From NCBI GenBank assembly GCA_021299075.1, contig JAJTFU010000073.1:1-8430 (forward strand): DNA of 8,430 nucleotides. The letters run 5' to 3'. The notes under the pieces were generated by a model that made no database searches, was not told where the DNA came from, and saw only the letters and a list, made by a program, of their open reading frames with translations. This document shows positions 7,092 to 8,430 of the stretch, piece by piece. The stretch comes from Novosphingobium sp. GTDB taxonomy: Bacteria > Pseudomonadota > Alphaproteobacteria > Sphingomonadales > Sphingomonadaceae. Positions within the stretch are counted from its first letter, which is position 1. Each line of letters starts with the position of its first letter. Made by a program: the position numbers and the translations under genes.

Positions 7092-7106
7092 GAACGAAGC
7101 AGGAAC
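7092..7106 (-). promoter_or_regulatory. Candidate LexA (SOS) box upstream of radA
   Basis: Reading the minus strand, GTTC, CTGCTTC, GTTC gives an exact GTTC-N7-GTTC direct repeat, the LexA-binding pattern established for alphaproteobacteria such as Rhodobacter and Caulobacter. It ends 16 bases before the radA ATG and sits just downstream of a TACACT hexamer that could be a -10, where a repressor would block transcription. Assuming equal base frequencies, a match on either strand is expected about 0.003 times by chance in an 88-bp gap. The spacer is less AT-rich than in many known boxes, and binding is inferred. Confidence 0.5.
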
Positions 7107-7121
7107 GCAAGTGTAGCGCGC

Positions 7122-7133
7122 ACCGATATCGGT
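7122..7133. repeat. Perfect 12-bp palindrome, possible operator
   Basis: ACCGATATCGGT reads the same on both strands with no spacer. It lies 46 bp upstream of the radA ATG and 30 bp upstream of the patatin ATG, so a dimeric regulator bound here could affect either gene. I do not recognise a known regulator's consensus. Confidence 0.4.
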
Positions 7134-7163
7134 AGTTATCGCCAAGTCACAATTTGTGCCTAT

Positions 7164-8430
7164 ATGAACACCATGCGCCAGAAGGAACTCCGCATTGCCC
7201 TTGTCTGCTATGGCGGGGTCAGTCTTGCGGTCTACATGCATGGGGTCACCAAGGAGCTGTGGAAGCTGGCCCGCGCCAGCCGGGCGCATGTCGGCGGTGA
7301 GGAGGCGCCCAAGGGCACCGAGGCGGTCTACCTGAAACTGCTGCGCCGGATCGAGCATGACCGGCAGCTGCGTCTGCGCGTGCTGCCGGACGTCATCGCC
7401 GGGGCCAGTGCCGGCGGGATCAATGGCGTGTTCCTGGCCCAGGCAATCCATTCCGGGCAAAGCCTGGAGCCGCTGACCGATCTGTGGTTAGAGCGCGCCG
7501 ATGTCGATGTTCTGGTCGATCCCGATGCCCGGCCGTGGTGGCGGTTCGCCAAGTTCTGGGCGATGCCGATCGTCTGGTTCCTGCTCTCGCGCCCCGGCAA
7601 TGTCGTCTCGCAAAGCGTCGCCCCGGAAACGCGCGGCGAGGTGCGGGCCAAGCTCTCGCGCCTGATCCGCTCGCGCTGGTTCGAGCCGCCGTTCTCCGGC
7701 ATCGGCTTCTCGCGCCTGCTGGCCGAAGCGCTCGACACAATGGCCAAAGGGCCGAAGGATACGCCGCTGCTGCCGCCGGGCCATCCGCTCGACCTGTTCG
7801 TGACCGCGACGGACTTCACGGGCCACCCCCAACCGCTGCGGCTCAACAGCCCGGCAGAGGCTGAGGAGAGTGAGCATCGCCTTTCGATCGGCTTCCGCAG
7901 CAAGACCCCGCTGACCGGCGCGCATCCGCTGGCACCGACGCCTGAGCTGGTCTTTGCCGCCCGCGCGACGGCGAGCTTCCCGGGCGCCTTCCCCGCGCTG
8001 CAGACCGCCGAGATCGATGGATTGGTCGCCGAGCGTCAGGAAGAGTGGTCAAGCCGCACCGCCTTCTTCACGCGGATCATGCCGAACCATACCAAGCTGG
8101 GCGATCTTGGCGGCGTTTCGCTGATCGACGGCTCGGTGCTGGTAAATGCCCCCTTTGCCGAAGCGATGGGCGTGCTGCGTGATCGGCCGGCTCAGCGCGA
8201 GGTGGACCGCCGCTTCGTCTATGTCGATCCGCACCCGGACCGGGTCGGCGGGATGCGCCGCAACGATCCGCGGCCGCCGGGGTTCTTCTCGGTCATCTTC
8301 GGTTCGCTCTCCTCAATCCCGCGCGAACAGCCCGTGCGCGACAACCTCGATGCGATTGCCCAGCGCTCGCACGAGCTGGATGAACTCAAACGCGTGGTCG
8401 AAACACTGCGGCCCGATGTCGAGGCGGAGG
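7164..8430 (+). CDS. Patatin-like lipid hydrolase (large patatin-related family), C-terminus cut by window edge
   Basis: Probable serine lipid acyl hydrolase of the patatin fold using a Ser-Asp dyad. The frame is open from the ATG at 7164 to the right edge (422 residues visible). The N-terminus KELRIALVCYGGVSLAVYMHG has the glycine-rich oxyanion-hole motif (about 17-27). The nucleophile is Ser82 in GASAGGINGVF (GxSxG), and the catalytic Asp is Asp322 in DGSVLVNAPF (the more usual motif is DGG/DGA). A Trp-rich hydrophobic stretch at 124-142 (PWWRFAKFWAMP, then IVWFLLS) could touch or enter the membrane. The opening resembles the large bacterial patatin-related family (as I recall, TIGR03607, often with a DUF3376 C-terminal region), which is considerably longer than the visible part. 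A second ATG at 7173 is an alternative start; neither has a clear Shine-Dalgarno sequence. It is transcribed divergently from radA. Substrate and physiological role are unknown. Confidence 0.87.
   Translation, partial: MNTMRQKELRIALVCYGGVSLAVYMHGVTKELWKLARASRAHVGGEEAPKGTEAVYLKLLRRIEHDRQLRLRVLPDVIAGASAGGINGVFLAQAIHSGQSLEPLTDLWLERADVDVLVDPDARPWWRFAKFWAMPIVWFLLSRPGNVVSQSVAPETRGEVRAKLSRLIRSRWFEPPFSGIGFSRLLAEALDTMAKGPKDTPLLPPGHPLDLFVTATDFTGHPQPLRLNSPAEAEESEHRLSIGFRSKTPLTGAHPLAPTPELVFAARATASFPGAFPALQTAEIDGLVAERQEEWSSRTAFFTRIMPNHTKLGDLGGVSLIDGSVLVNAPFAEAMGVLRDRPAQREVDRRFVYVDPHPDRVGGMRRNDPRPPGFFSVIFGSLSSIPREQPVRDNLDAIAQRSHELDELKRVVETLRPDVEAE

Larger units (their letters stand above)
7076..7163. promoter_or_regulatory. 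Divergent control region between radA and the patatin-like gene
   Basis: This 88-bp gap must contain the start signals for both radA (minus) and the patatin gene (plus). It is locally richer in A and T than the flanking genes. It holds a GTTC-N7-GTTC repeat (7092-7106), a perfect 12-bp palindrome ACCGATATCGGT (7122-7133), CACAA-T-TTGTG (7148-7158), and a distant inverted pair CGATAA/TTATCG (7083-7088 and 7136-7141). A possible -10 for radA is TACACT (7115-7110, minus), without a recognisable -35 at the right distance. Another reading is TTGTGA (7152-7147), 16 nt, GATATC (7130-7125). Neither matches the consensus well, and I see no confident promoter for the plus strand. Confidence 0.45.

Noticed and set aside
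6936..7460. Minus-strand frame covering the radA start, the intergenic gap and the patatin start
   Set aside because: It crosses two well-supported genes and a regulatory gap, and its product resembles no known family.
7328..7925. Minus-strand frames opposite the patatin gene
   Set aside because: Arg/Ser/Gly-rich shadow products; the plus strand carries the catalytic motifs of a patatin.
7164..8430. Patatin as a CBASS-type antiphage effector (CapV-like)
   Set aside because: No nucleotide cyclase or other defence gene is in the window, and the N-terminus resembles the large patatin-related family. Genes beyond the right edge are not visible.

Overview
The window is ordinary chromosomal DNA with high GC content, packed with housekeeping genes. 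It most likely comes from an alphaproteobacterium of the order Sphingomonadales (Sphingomonas, Novosphingobium or Erythrobacter relatives). This is inferred from the PhaR regulator, the archaeal/eukaryal-type ProRS, the RadA-CvpA pairing, the codon use, and an alphaproteobacterial-type LexA box. No database search was possible. There are no RNA genes, CRISPR arrays, insertion sequences or gene-free stretches longer than 100 bases.

Seven genes lie on the minus strand, read from right to left: radA (7075-5714), cvpA (5703-5167), an IscU/NifU-like scaffold gene (5163-4729), an MHS-family MFS transporter (4692-3073), alr (3083-2040), phaR (1951-1403) and proS (1357 to beyond the left edge). Spacing from radA to alr is tight: 10 bp, 3 bp, 36 bp, then an 11-bp overlap. 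These five could form one transcript. An 88-bp gap before phaR probably carries a separate promoter, and proS follows phaR after 45 bp. On the plus strand, starting at 7164 and running off the right edge, is a patatin-like lipid hydrolase transcribed divergently from radA.

The genes do not form one obvious pathway. They cover recombination repair (RadA), membrane and cell-envelope biology (CvpA, D-alanine synthesis by Alr), Fe-S cluster handling, solute uptake, storage-polymer control (PhaR), translation (ProRS) and phospholipid hydrolysis (patatin).

The most interesting signal is in the 88-bp radA/patatin divergent region. It holds a perfect GTTC-N7-GTTC direct repeat facing radA, the LexA recognition pattern known from alphaproteobacteria, together with a perfect 12-bp palindrome and a second short palindrome. 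Other points of note are a roughly 98-residue periplasmic insertion with two cysteines in the MFS transporter, an IscU-like protein lacking the third cluster cysteine, its TTG start lying in frame just after the cvpA stop, and a possible PhaR autoregulatory site next to the phaR ribosome binding site. I see no convincing evidence of a wholly new multi-gene system.
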